A model generated the notes under the pieces. It was not told the DNA's origin. It ran no database searches and was given only the letters and a program-made list of their open reading frames with translations. Source: Chloroflexota bacterium (GTDB lineage: Bacteria; Chloroflexota; UBA11872; VXNJ01). Taken from it: 51,126 nt of DNA. The DNA is taken from assembly GCA_030744875.1 (NCBI GenBank), contig JASLPR010000032.1, forward strand, positions 1-51,126. Reading direction: 5' to 3'. Shown piece after piece: positions 1 to 7,642 of the stretch (positions are counted from its first letter, which is position 1; every line of letters starts with the position of its first letter). The translations under genes and the position numbers were made by a program.

Positions 1-18
1 CGCGGGTCGGGCTACGTC

Positions 19-1507
19 CTACACTTTGCCACCGGCTCCCAGGAAGTCTTCCGGTGGCGGCGTCGAGTGGAACGTCGGGCCGCGCGCGATTACAGCTTCG
101 TCGCCACCGAGTTCGTCGATGAGCGCGTGCTGGTCGGCGAAGGCGGCTTCATTCACCGCGTCCGGGTCGCACACTTTGCGCAGTTCGGCGTCCAGGCGCG
201 CAACCGTGTCCGCGTGGGCCGGATCGCGGCCTAGGTCGTGGCGCTCGGTCGGATCGACCAGCAGGTCGAATAGCTGTGGCGGGTACTGCGCGCCGGAGTA
301 GTAGACGTACTTGTAGCGCTCGTCCTTGAGCATGAAGTTGCCGGTAGGCGACTGGGCGGCGTGGTACTCGCTGAAGATCGGCCGCCCGGGAGACTCTTCA
401 CCGCGGACGATGGGCCACAGCGAGGTGCCCGGCAGGTCGGCATCCGAGTCGGCCAGCGCCGCGCCGAGCCCGTCAATGACCGTCGGGAAGATGTCCACCC
501 AGGAGATGTTTTCGTCGCAGGTTGCGCCTGCCGGAAGGTCGGGACCGGCGGCGATCAGCGGAACGGCGACCGAGTCCTCGTACATGCACATCTTCCCCCA
601 CAGCCCGTGCCCGCCCAGCATCTCGCCGTGGTCGGAGGTGTAGATGATGCGGGTCGTGTCGGTGAGGCCGGCTTCATCCAGCGCGTCGAGCACCCGGCCG
701 AGCTTGTCGTCCAGGAATGACACCAGGCCGTAGTACGTGGCGACCGCGTTGCAGATGACGTCCTCGGGCAGGTCTTCGTCAACCGGGAAGCGCCAGGGGC
801 GGGTCTCGTTCCAGTAGGGATGGTCGGGCCAATCCTGCAGCTTGAAGTTGATCGGCATGTCCACCGAGCCGGGCGGGTACGTGTCCAGCCACTTCTGCGG
901 GACCTGGAAGGGCGGGTGCGGCGAGCCGAAGGAGGCCAGCAGGCACCAGGGCTTGTCGTGGGTGGCGGCCTCGTTCTTGAGCCATCTCTCGGCTTCGGCG
1001 GCAACGGCGCGGTCGAAGCGCGTGTAGGAGCACTCGCCGGCGCCGGCGTTGTTGACGTCGTCCAGGTAGCCATTACTCGGCTGGATGTTCCAGCGCATGC
1101 TGAGCCAGTAGGCGCCCCGACCGTCGACAACGTTCATGGTTCATGGCTAGGCGGGAATCGGGCATGCCGTTGTCGTCGTCTAGGTAGCGGTAGTGCAGCT
1201 TGCCGATGGTGGTGAATTGGTGGCCCTGCTCGGCCAGGCGATGGCCGAAGCTCTGGCACTCGGCGCCGGAGTAGGGCATGGAGTTGTCCCAGTTGCCGGT
1301 GTCGTGGGTGTAGCGCCCGGTGATGAAGTTGGCCCGCGAGGGCATGCAGATGGGGTTGTTGACGTAGGCGTTATCGAAGCGCACGCCGCAGGCGGCGAGG
1401 CGATCCAGGTTCGGGGTCTCGACCACCGGATGGCCGTAGCAGCCGGTCATGCGGCGGGTGTGCTCGTCGGACATGAGGACGAGGAGGTTCATCGGCTTGG
1501 TTGGCAT
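19..1507 (-). pseudogene. Sulfatase, frameshifted by a 7-bp tandem duplication
   Basis: Cys-type sulfatase of the choline-sulfatase-like group, which hydrolyses sulfate esters. The N-terminal part is read from ATG at 1507, with GGGAG 7 nt upstream. It contains SDEH (metal ligands), the formylglycine motif CMPSR and GKLHY. The C-terminal part (19-1137) carries SDHGE and the family C-terminal region. The two halves join at the codons for AMN / VVDGRG, where the paralogues read straight through. A duplicated GTTCATG (1132-1145, plus strand) shifts the frame. Removing one copy restores a protein of about 494 aa, matching the 489-aa paralogue next door. There is no signal peptide, so the protein would be cytoplasmic. 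It is first in position of three tandem paralogues. It could be a dead gene, a phase-variable one, or an assembly error. Family call firm; functional status uncertain. Confidence 0.85.
1132..1145. repeat. 7-bp tandem duplication inside the sulfatase gene
   Basis: GTTCATG occurs twice head to tail (1132-1138 and 1139-1145). Both paralogues downstream have a single copy-equivalent (AMNV coding) here. The extra copy causes the frameshift in this sulfatase. Confidence 0.9.
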
Positions 1508-1561
1508 GAGAGGCTCCCTGGCTTGGGTACGTCGGTTCAGCTTGTCGGGGTGACGGCCCCG

Positions 1562-3031
1562 CTACGCGTCGTCCTGGAAGGAAGTCGGCGGGCGGGTCCA
1601 GTTGATCTTCTTGCCCTCGGCCAGCACTGCCTCCTCGCCGCCGTACTTGTCGATCAGGGCGCGCTGGTCGGCGAAGGCCCGGTCGTTGACCTCTGCCGGA
1701 TCGCAGATCTTGCGCAGCTCGGCTTCCAGTCTCGCCCGGGTTTCGGCGTGGGCCGGGTCGCGGCCCAGGTCGTTCAACTCGGTCGGATCCTCCTGCAGGT
1801 CGAAAAGCTCCGGCGGGTACTCAGTGCCGTAGTAGACGAACTTGTAGCGCTCGTCCTTGACCATGAAGTTGCCGGTGGGCGAGCCGCTGGCGTGGTACTC
1901 GCTGAAGACGATGCGGTCGGGTACCTCGGCGCCCTTCGCGATGTCCCACAGCGAGACGCCGGGTAGATCGGCGTCTTCCGGTTCCAGGTCCACGCCGACG
2001 CAGTCGAGTGCCGTTGGGTAGAGATCGATGAAGGAGACGTTGGTCTTGCGGACCTGGCCGGCCGGGATGTCAGGACCGGCGGCGATCAGCGGCACGCCGG
2101 CGGAATCCTCGTACATGGCGGACTTACCCCACAGACCGTAGCTGCCCGCCATCTCGCCGTGATCGCTGGTGTAGATGATGCGGGTCGTGTCGGTCAGGCC
2201 GGCCTCGTCCAGCGCGTCGAGCACCCGGCCGAGCTGGTTGTCCATGAAGGTGATCAAGCCGTGGTAGGCGGCGACGGTGCGGCGCACGTCTTCTTCGGAG
2301 AAGTTTTCTTCCTGTCCGGAACGCAGCGGCCGGACGTAGTCCCAGTACGGGTGGGCGGTCCACTCCTGCTGGCGCCACTTGATCGGCGGTTCCACCGACT
2401 CCGGCGGGTAGAGATTGAAGAACTCGTCAGGCACGACGAACGGAAAGTGCGGCGTGACGAAGGAGGAGAAGAGCACCCAGGGCTTCTCGAAGCCGGGGGC
2501 GTCCTCCTTGATCCAGCGGACCGATTCGTCGCCTACGGCCACGTCGTAACGGATGTACTCGGTCTCGCCGGCGCCGGAGTTGGCGATGTTCTGCGGGACG
2601 GCGTTGCCGCGGGTCAGCCGCCAGCGCATGGAGCCGAAATAGTCGCCGGTGCCGTTCATGACGTTCATCGATACCCGCGAGTCGGCCAGTCCGTTGGGGT
2701 CATCGTCGAAGCGGTAGTGCAGTTTACCGACTGAGGTCACCTGGTGCCCCTGCGCCGCCAGGCGGTGGCCCCAGGACGGGGTCTCGTCACCGATGTAGGG
2801 ATGGGCGTTGTCCCAGTGGCCGGTCTCGTGGGTGTAGCGCCCGGTCAGGAAATTGGCCCGGCTGGGCACGCAGATCGGGTGATTGCAGTAGGCGTTGTCG
2901 AAGCGCACCCCGCGCTCCGCCAAGCGATCGATGTTGGGGGTCTGGACGACCGGGTGCCCGTAGCAGCCGGACATCCGGCGGGTGTGCTCGTCGGACATGA
3001 TGATAAGGAAGCTCATTGGCTCGGCGGACAA
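1562..3031 (-). CDS. Cys-type sulfatase (choline-sulfatase-like)
   Basis: Intact 489-aa sulfatase of the alkaline-phosphatase superfamily, expected to cleave sulfate monoesters through a formylglycine nucleophile. SDEH at residues 13-16 supplies metal ligands. CVPSR at 54-58 is the maturation motif, with Cys54 as the formylglycine precursor. GKLHY is at 102-106 and SDHGE near 290. The start is TTG at 3031, with GGGAG about 9 nt upstream; the in-frame ATG at residue 6 lacks such a site. No signal peptide is seen, implying a cytosolic enzyme acting on an imported small substrate. It is closely related to the genes on both sides, and the C-terminal stretch is nearly identical to the paralogue at 3870-5339. 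No maturase (FGE or anSME) is visible in the window. The exact substrate cannot be told. Confidence 0.92.
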   Translation of the reverse strand: MSAEPMSFLIIMSDEHTRRMSGCYGHPVVQTPNIDRLAERGVRFDNAYCNHPICVPSRANFLTGRYTHETGHWDNAHPYIGDETPSWGHRLAAQGHQVTSVGKLHYRFDDDPNGLADSRVSMNVMNGTGDYFGSMRWRLTRGNAVPQNIANSGAGETEYIRYDVAVGDESVRWIKEDAPGFEKPWVLFSSFVTPHFPFVVPDEFFNLYPPESVEPPIKWRQQEWTAHPYWDYVRPLRSGQEENFSEEDVRRTVAAYHGLITFMDNQLGRVLDALDEAGLTDTTRIIYTSDHGEMAGSYGLWGKSAMYEDSAGVPLIAAGPDIPAGQVRKTNVSFIDLYPTALDCVGVDLEPEDADLPGVSLWDIAKGAEVPDRIVFSEYHASGSPTGNFMVKDERYKFVYYGTEYPPELFDLQEDPTELNDLGRDPAHAETRARLEAELRKICDPAEVNDRAFADQRALIDKYGGEEAVLAEGKKINWTRPPTSFQDDA

Positions 3032-3324
3032 GGTGGATTCTCCCTACTGGTTCTGAGTGGGCTCGAACAGGGTAGCGAGATTTGATGCCTCGGGCTCGGT
3101 ATCGGCTTGGTGGGACCGCCCGGGGACTGGTACCCGAGTGATGCAGCGGGTTGCTCACACGTGAAATTCCGAGATCTGCAGGTTCGACTCCTACCTGCCT
3201 CGCCAGGCACCCGCTCGTGCCCGAAGAGACACCCGCCCCCCGTGGCCTCTCTACGTCTACGAGACCTGCAGCGGAAGTTCTCGGGACTCCTCTTCGACCG
3301 CCCCACCCGCTTCCAACTTGATCC
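3032..3324. other. Intergenic gap, no gene seen
   Basis: About 290 bases between a sulfatase start and the end of a small membrane-protein gene. No coding frame is convincing. Positions 3175-3205 look like the T-arm and 3' end of a tRNA (GGTTCGACTCC followed by ...CGCCA), but no matching 5' acceptor or anticodon arm lies upstream. Confidence 0.5.
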
Positions 3325-3687
3325 TCACTCTCCCCATTTTGGTGGTGCCTCCGGATCGAACTGAACTCCGGACCCTTGTCGAGCGAACTTGAATACCAGA
3401 ATCCGTGGGTAGAACAGGTGCCGCCCCACTGGAGTTTCGAGCGTCGTCAGATGGACGGCGCCTCCAATCTCGACATCACATTGTGCGTGGACCCGGCCCC
3501 CGTCTAGGGTAATGATCGCTTGAGCCTGCACACTCAACATCTGGGGAGCCCTGTTGTAGTAGAGACTCCAGTGCCGGAACTCAATCTCCGCCCGGTCCGG
3601 GAAGTACCGGCGCATCAGCCAGGGCCGAAGCATCATCACCGTGAGACCAGCCGCGACGGCGATGAAGAAGAGAATCAGATACTCCAA
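3325..3687 (-). CDS. Small membrane-anchored hypothetical protein
   Basis: Unrecognised protein of about 120 aa. The N-terminus (MEYLILFFIAVAAGLTVMML) is a single membrane segment followed by basic residues (RPWLMRRYF), so the rest should face the cytoplasm. The remainder is beta-rich with no motif I know. I chose TTG at 3687 because GAGAGG lies 8 nt upstream and the membrane segment starts there. A longer frame opens at 3711 (TTG) without a ribosome-binding site. It lies between two sulfatase genes on the same strand. No function is proposed. Confidence 0.6.
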   Translation of the reverse strand: MEYLILFFIAVAAGLTVMMLRPWLMRRYFPDRAEIEFRHWSLYYNRAPQMLSVQAQAIITLDGGRVHAQCDVEIGGAVHLTTLETPVGRHLFYPRILVFKFARQGSGVQFDPEAPPKWGE

Positions 3688-3822
3688 AGCCGGTGCCTCT
3701 CGTGAGGACAACGAGAGAGCAAAACTGCGGCAGTCCCCACATCTACACCTTAGCGGTCGGGGGTACGGCCCGCCCCCGTCGCCACCGCCGGCCGCGTTAG
3801 CGCTACCGCGAGGGGCAGTTCA

Positions 3823-3870
3823 GCCACCCGGCCTGCACGCAGGCCGGGCCACGGATACAGGCCGGGTGGC
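3823..3870 (-). terminator. Nested hairpin just past a sulfatase stop codon
   Basis: Arms 3823-3835 and 3858-3870 form a perfect 13-bp inverted repeat (GCCACCCGGCCTG / CAGGCCGGGTGGC). The left arm can instead pair with 3840-3848, a 9-bp stem with a 4-nt loop. The outer arm abuts the TAG of the sulfatase at 3870. There is no T-run, so it may stabilise the transcript end rather than terminate alone. Part of it (3827-3854) recurs at 7453-7480. Confidence 0.5.
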
Positions 3871-5339
3871 TAGAACACTTCGCCGTCTTCGTAGAACTCC
3901 TTGGGCGTCGGCGTCGCGCCGATCTTGGGTCCCTCGGCCAGAATGGCTTCTTCGCCGCCGTAGCCCGCGATCAGCGCGCGCTGGTCGGCGAAGGCCCGCG
4001 CGTTGACCTCCTCCGGATCGCAGACCTTGCGCAGTTCGGCCTCCAATCGGGCACGAGTTTCGGCGTGGGTCGGATCGCGGCCTAGGTCGTTTAGCTCGGT
4101 CGGATCCTCCTGCAGGTCGAATAGCTGCGGCGGGTAGTTGCCGGCGTAGTAGACGAACTTGTAGCGGTCGTCCTTGACCATGAAATTGCCGCAGGTCGAG
4201 CGGGTGGCGTGGTACTCGCTAAACGCGATGCGGGTCGGGTTGGATTCGCCGCGGGCGATGGGCCACAGCGAGGTGCCGGGTAGGTCGGCGTCGGACTCGG
4301 CCAACGGCACGCCGACGCAATCGAGCACGGTCGGGAACATATCGACCCAGCTGATATTGGCGTCGACGACGGCGCCCTCGGGCAGGTCGGGGCCGGCCAT
4401 GATGTAGGGGATGGCGGCCGAGTCTTCGTACATGCACATCTTGCCCCAGAGGCCGTTGCCGCCCAGCATCTCGCCGTGGTCGGTGGTGTAGATGATGCGG
4501 GTGTTGCCGGCCTGGCCGGAGGCTTCCAGGGCGTCGAGCACCTGGCCGACGTTGTCGTCCATGAAAGAGACCAGGCCGTAGTAGGCGGAGACGAACTTGC
4601 GGATCTTCTTCTCGTCGACCTGCCCGCCCGGTCCGCGCCAGGGGCGGACTTCGTTCCAATAGGGATGATCGGGCCAATCTTCCTCGCGCCAGTTGATCGG
4701 CATGTCGACGGAGTCTTCGGGATAGAGCGCGTAGAAGTCTTCCGGGGCGACGAACGGCGGGTGCGGGCAGCCGACCGAGACCCAGAGGCACCAGGGCTCA
4801 TCGTGGTCGGCGGATTCTTCGTTCAACCATTTGACCGACTCCGCGGTGACGGCGCGGTCGAAGCGCGAGTAGTGCGATTCACCCGGGCCGGGGCCGAGTT
4901 CGCGGCCGCCGTGGGTGGTCAACTTGTTCCAGCGCATGCTGCCGAAGTAGTCACCCCTACCCTCGTAGACGTTCATGGCGATGCGCGAATCGGGCAGGCC
5001 GTTGGGGTCGTCCAGGTAGCGATAGTGCAGCTTGCCGATGGTGGTCATCTGGTGGCCGGCCTCGGTGAGGCGGTGGCCGAAGCCTTCGACCTTTTCGCCG
5101 GTGTAGGGATGGGCGTTGTCCCAGTGACCGGTGTCGTGGGTGTAGCGGCCGGTGATGAAGTTGGCCCGCGAGGGCACGCAGATGGGGTTGTTGACGTAGG
5201 CGTTGTCGAAACGCACGCCACGGGCGGCCAGTCGGTCGAGATTCGGCGTCTGGATCTGCGGGTGGCCGTAGCAACCGGTCATGCGGCGGGTGTGCTCGTC
5301 GGACATGAGGATGAGGAGGTTCATCGGTTCGGATGGCAT
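3870..5339 (-). CDS. Cys-type sulfatase (choline-sulfatase-like)
   Basis: Third tandem sulfatase paralogue, about 489 aa from ATG at 5339. An upstream in-frame ATG at 5375 would add 12 basic residues absent from the paralogues. SDEH is at 13-16, CVPSR at 54-58 (Cys54 converted to formylglycine), GKLHY near 102, and TDHGE in the C-terminal half. The C-terminal block starting LFDLQEDPTELNDLGRDP is the same as in the sulfatase at 1562-3031. No secretion signal is present. The ribosome-binding site is weak (GAAAGCGAG). A hairpin follows the stop codon directly. The upstream neighbour on this strand is a broken alpha/beta hydrolase. Substrate unknown; sulfated sugars or choline sulfate are possible. 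Confidence 0.92.
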   Translation of the reverse strand: MPSEPMNLLILMSDEHTRRMTGCYGHPQIQTPNLDRLAARGVRFDNAYVNNPICVPSRANFITGRYTHDTGHWDNAHPYTGEKVEGFGHRLTEAGHQMTTIGKLHYRYLDDPNGLPDSRIAMNVYEGRGDYFGSMRWNKLTTHGGRELGPGPGESHYSRFDRAVTAESVKWLNEESADHDEPWCLWVSVGCPHPPFVAPEDFYALYPEDSVDMPINWREEDWPDHPYWNEVRPWRGPGGQVDEKKIRKFVSAYYGLVSFMDDNVGQVLDALEASGQAGNTRIIYTTDHGEMLGGNGLWGKMCMYEDSAAIPYIMAGPDLPEGAVVDANISWVDMFPTVLDCVGVPLAESDADLPGTSLWPIARGESNPTRIAFSEYHATRSTCGNFMVKDDRYKFVYYAGNYPPQLFDLQEDPTELNDLGRDPTHAETRARLEAELRKVCDPEEVNARAFADQRALIAGYGGEEAILAEGPKIGATPTPKEFYEDGEVF

Positions 5340-5425
5340 GGGGGCTCGCTTTCTCGGTCGCACGGGTCGGCTCACTCGCGGGCGTGACCGGAGACTAGCG
5401 GATCGCGGCGGGCGGCGTTGCCGGG

Positions 5426-6244
5426 CTAGTCAGGGTTCGCGGCGAGCCACTCGCTCAGGATACGCAGGAAGGGCTCGCGGGCGCGGCGCTCGCGCCAGGG
5501 GGTGTGGCCGCAGCGCGGCAGCCCGGTGTACTCGAGGTGGGGGATGAACAGCCGCAGGGAGTCGCGGATGGCGGGGCCGGGGTGGGGACCGTCGTCGCCG
5601 TGCAGCATCAGCGCCGGGGCCTCTATAGAGGAGAAGGCTGCCGGCTCGATTCCCTGTTCCTGCAGCCGCAGGACATCGGTCCAGGTTTCGTTGAAGCCGG
5701 GACCGTCGCCGGGGAGTGGCACCGCGAGGTGGGCGGGGGGAAGGGGATCGAAGGATTCGGCCTCTCCGAAAATCCACCCCAGTTCGCCCAGGAGCCGGTC
5801 GAGCCCGGCCGGGTCGGTGGCGGATTCGAATTGCGCCTCAAGTTCCTCGATCCGGGCGTGGTCGGCGGGGGTGATGTGGGCGTCGATCGCTTGCTGGAAG
5901 CCGGCCCGGGCGTCGAGGTCGTAGGTACCGTAGCCGATCAGGGCCAGCGATCGGACGCGCTCCGGGTGGTGGGCGGCGTAGGACAGGGCCAGCATCGCGC
6001 CTCAGGAATGCCCGACGATCGGGGCGCGATCGGGGGTGACGGCGGCCAGGTCGGCGACGTGCTGCGCGACGGTTAGCGGGAGGCCGCCGGAGCGGCGCTA
6101 GAGCGGTTCGAGGATGCCAAATTCGGGGGAGAGGTCGGCGGCCAGGTCGGACACCGAGCCGGGTGCGCCGGGTCCGCCGTGAAGCAATAGGACGGTCGGG
6201 CCGCGGGCGCCGTGAGTGCGAATTTCGATGGGGTCGGGATCCAC
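5426..6244 (-). pseudogene. Alpha/beta hydrolase (proline iminopeptidase-like) with two in-frame stops
   Basis: Single reading frame of about 272 codons interrupted twice. The N-terminal part has the oxyanion-hole motif LLLHGGPGAPGS. TAG at 6098-6100 falls in EPL*RRSGG, where relatives as I remember them have Gln (EPxQR.SGG). TGA at 6002-6004 falls in the nucleophile elbow, GHS*GAMLAL, where GHSWG is usual. Downstream, LSYAAHHPERV, the acid region and the C-terminal GCGHTPWRE (catalytic His) are intact. The start is GTG at 6244 with TGAGG about 5 nt upstream. No frameshift is present. A protein starting at 5995 would lack the nucleophile. Other genes here use TGA and TAG as ordinary stops, so recoding is not the default reading. 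Confidence 0.8.
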
Positions 6245-6401
6245 GGGAACCTCAGTGGTTGGTGCGCCGATCGAGCACGAACGCCGGAAGACGGAAAAGA
6301 CCTGCGAAGGCGGCATCGCCGCGTTCTCTCCCAACCGGCACGCAGCTCGGGCCAGCACGCGACACGGATATCAAGGTTGCGGATGAAGGCGGTGAAATCG
6401 G

Positions 6402-6472
6402 CTGGGGTAGAAGGATTCGAACCCTCGCTACTTGGGCCAGAACCAAGCGTCCTACCACTAGACCATACCCCA
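6402..6472 (-). tRNA. tRNA-Gln (anticodon CUG)
   Basis: Cloverleaf read on the minus strand. The acceptor is TGGGGTA paired with TACCCCA, with discriminator G. D arm GTCT/GGAC. Anticodon stem CTTGG/CCAAG with loop TTCTGGC gives anticodon CTG. T arm GAGGG/CCTTC with TTCGAAT. The weak U1-A72 pair and G73 are typical of tRNA-Gln. CCA is not encoded. It reads CAG codons. It lies about 160 bp upstream of the broken hydrolase on the same strand. Confidence 0.95.
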
Positions 6473-6580
6473 AGGGTCGGTAGGGATTTTACACGACGAC
6501 GGGGACGTGGCGGCACGTGTAAACCCGGTGAGTTACCTTCGCAGACTAATGCAACATAAGCTAGTTGTGAGAATGAGAAT

Positions 6581-6623
6581 CTACGTAGAACGTAGAACCA
6601 CGCATTCGCGGTTGTACGTACAA
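6581..6623. promoter_or_regulatory. Palindromes upstream of the HTH gene
   Basis: CTACGTAG (6581-6588) and TTGTACGTACAA (6612-6623) are perfect palindromes in the 80 bases before the HTH gene start at 6663. GAACGTAGAAC follows the first. They are plausible operators for the adjacent regulator. I see no clear -35/-10 pair. Confidence 0.4.
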
Positions 6624-6662
6624 GATTGTTCGCCGGCGACCCGCCCCGGAGGCACGCACCAG

Positions 6663-7010
6663 ATGGCAAAGACGAAGGCCGGCCGCCAACGGTTGTTACC
6701 CGCCCGGCGCGGAGCCGAAATCATGGGAGCCTGGGCGAAGACCATCCGGGGCAGCCGGACCATGGCCGAAGTCGCGCGGCAGGCCGGCACCTCGGTGTCC
6801 GTGGTCTGCGACATGGAGCACGGCCGGCTGCTGCCATCCGAGCCCAATCTGCGGGCCATCCTCTGCGAAGGTTGCGGGATGAGCGGGGAGGCCTTCGAGG
6901 ACCTGCTCTTTGACTTCTACCTCGAGTATTTCGTGTGGTCGGACGAACGTTTGTCCGAGGGCGCAAAGGCGCGCATCCGCGATTTCGCACGCGCGGGAAA
7001 GCCGGGCTAG
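6663..7010 (+). CDS. Small helix-turn-helix (XRE-like) protein
   Basis: Protein of 115 aa. Residues about 22-60 read as a lambda-repressor-type helix-turn-helix: GAWAKTIRGSRTMAEVARQAG then TSVSVVCDMEHGRLLPSEPNL, with the usual Ser-rich recognition helix and the ExGxxxPS turn. The C-terminal half is acidic and aromatic and may be a dimer or effector segment. ATG at 6663 is chosen because CGGAGG lies about 10 nt upstream; the frame is open further up but lacks a site. Two palindromes just upstream suggest autoregulation. The next gene starts about 55 bp downstream on the same strand, so the two may be co-transcribed. Likely a DNA-binding regulator; target unknown. Confidence 0.65.
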   Translation: MAKTKAGRQRLLPARRGAEIMGAWAKTIRGSRTMAEVARQAGTSVSVVCDMEHGRLLPSEPNLRAILCEGCGMSGEAFEDLLFDFYLEYFVWSDERLSEGAKARIRDFARAGKPG

Positions 7011-7066
7011 ATGGCCTTCGCGATCACGGCGGGCCGCGACCGGAGTCCGATGCCGGGAGGCCGCTC

Positions 7067-7387
7067 TTGATTGACAATCCGGCTGGCCTGACCGGAGACG
7101 GTCCCGGTGCGCGCTCGGAACGAATATGCCAGTCGGGGGCCGCGCGGGCCGCCGCGCGAGCGGCCGACCTGACCGCCGGGCTGCGCCAGTTCCGGGTGGT
7201 CGTGCGCGAGTACCCGTTCGATCCGCCGGTCGTGGCGATGCTGGTGCGGCGCGGCGCGCGGCGCTGGGTCGGGGTGGGGCCGGGCCTGAACCTGACGGCG
7301 CGGGCCCACGCGCTGGCGGAGATCCTGGCAGGCCTGCGGGCCGATCCCAATCTGCTGTTCCACCTGGTGGAAGCGCCGGCGCGGTAA
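7067..7387 (+). CDS. Small hypothetical protein downstream of the HTH gene
   Basis: Unrecognised protein of about 106 aa. TTG at 7067 is preceded by GGGAGG with a 6-nt spacer, the best site in the region. The N-terminal third is Gly/Ala-rich. The remainder (LRQFRVVVREYPFDPPVVAMLV, then GVGPGLNLTARAHALAEILAGL) looks like a compact alpha/beta fold with no known motif. It follows the HTH gene closely on the same strand, so a two-gene unit is likely. A function related to that regulator is inference only. Confidence 0.5.
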   Translation: MIDNPAGLTGDGPGARSERICQSGAARAAARAADLTAGLRQFRVVVREYPFDPPVVAMLVRRGARRWVGVGPGLNLTARAHALAEILAGLRADPNLLFHLVEAPAR

Positions 7388-7452
7388 CCGGACTGCGGGG
7401 CGCGGGGGGACGACATGCCGGCGCGGTCGGTTCGAGGACGAGATGGAAGGAT

Positions 7453-7480
7453 CCCGGCCTGCACGCAGGCCAGGCCACGG
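7453..7480. repeat. Second copy of an intergenic palindromic repeat
   Basis: Matches 3827-3854 at 27 of 28 positions. The core is CCCGGCCTG, loop CACG, then CAGGCCAGG, where the other copy has CAGGCCGGG, followed by CCACGG. Both copies are outside genes. Confidence 0.6.
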
Positions 7481-7516
7481 GCGGTGTCTTCCTGAACGGT
7501 TGGCGCCGCGATCGAA

Positions 7517-7568
7517 GCGCGCAAAACGAAACCTGCTGTACGGTGGGCAGGTCGCGCGCAAAACGAAA
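7517..7568. repeat. 15-bp direct repeats flanking a small hairpin
   Basis: GCGCGCAAAACGAAA occurs at 7517-7531 and 7554-7568, start to start 37 bp. Between them ACCTGC (7531-7536) and GCAGGT (7547-7552) can pair with a 10-nt loop. The unit lies 75 bp upstream of the Nudix gene start and may be an operator array for that operon. Confidence 0.55.
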
Positions 7569-7642
7569 GCGGCGCGGTGCGCCAGCGAGACAGCGTCGTG
7601 CGCGGGGGTGACGCCGGGCCGGGCGGTGGGCGACAATGGCCC

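Noticed and set aside
3175-3205. tRNA-like 3' end (T-arm TTCGACT and terminal CGCCA)
   Set aside because: The T-stem has a mismatch, and no complementary 5' acceptor strand, D-arm or anticodon stem lies in the 75 bases upstream. At most a degraded remnant.
6565-6582. GAGAATGAGAAT resembling part of a Fur box
   Set aside because: Only two imperfect hexamers, and no iron-related gene adjoins it.
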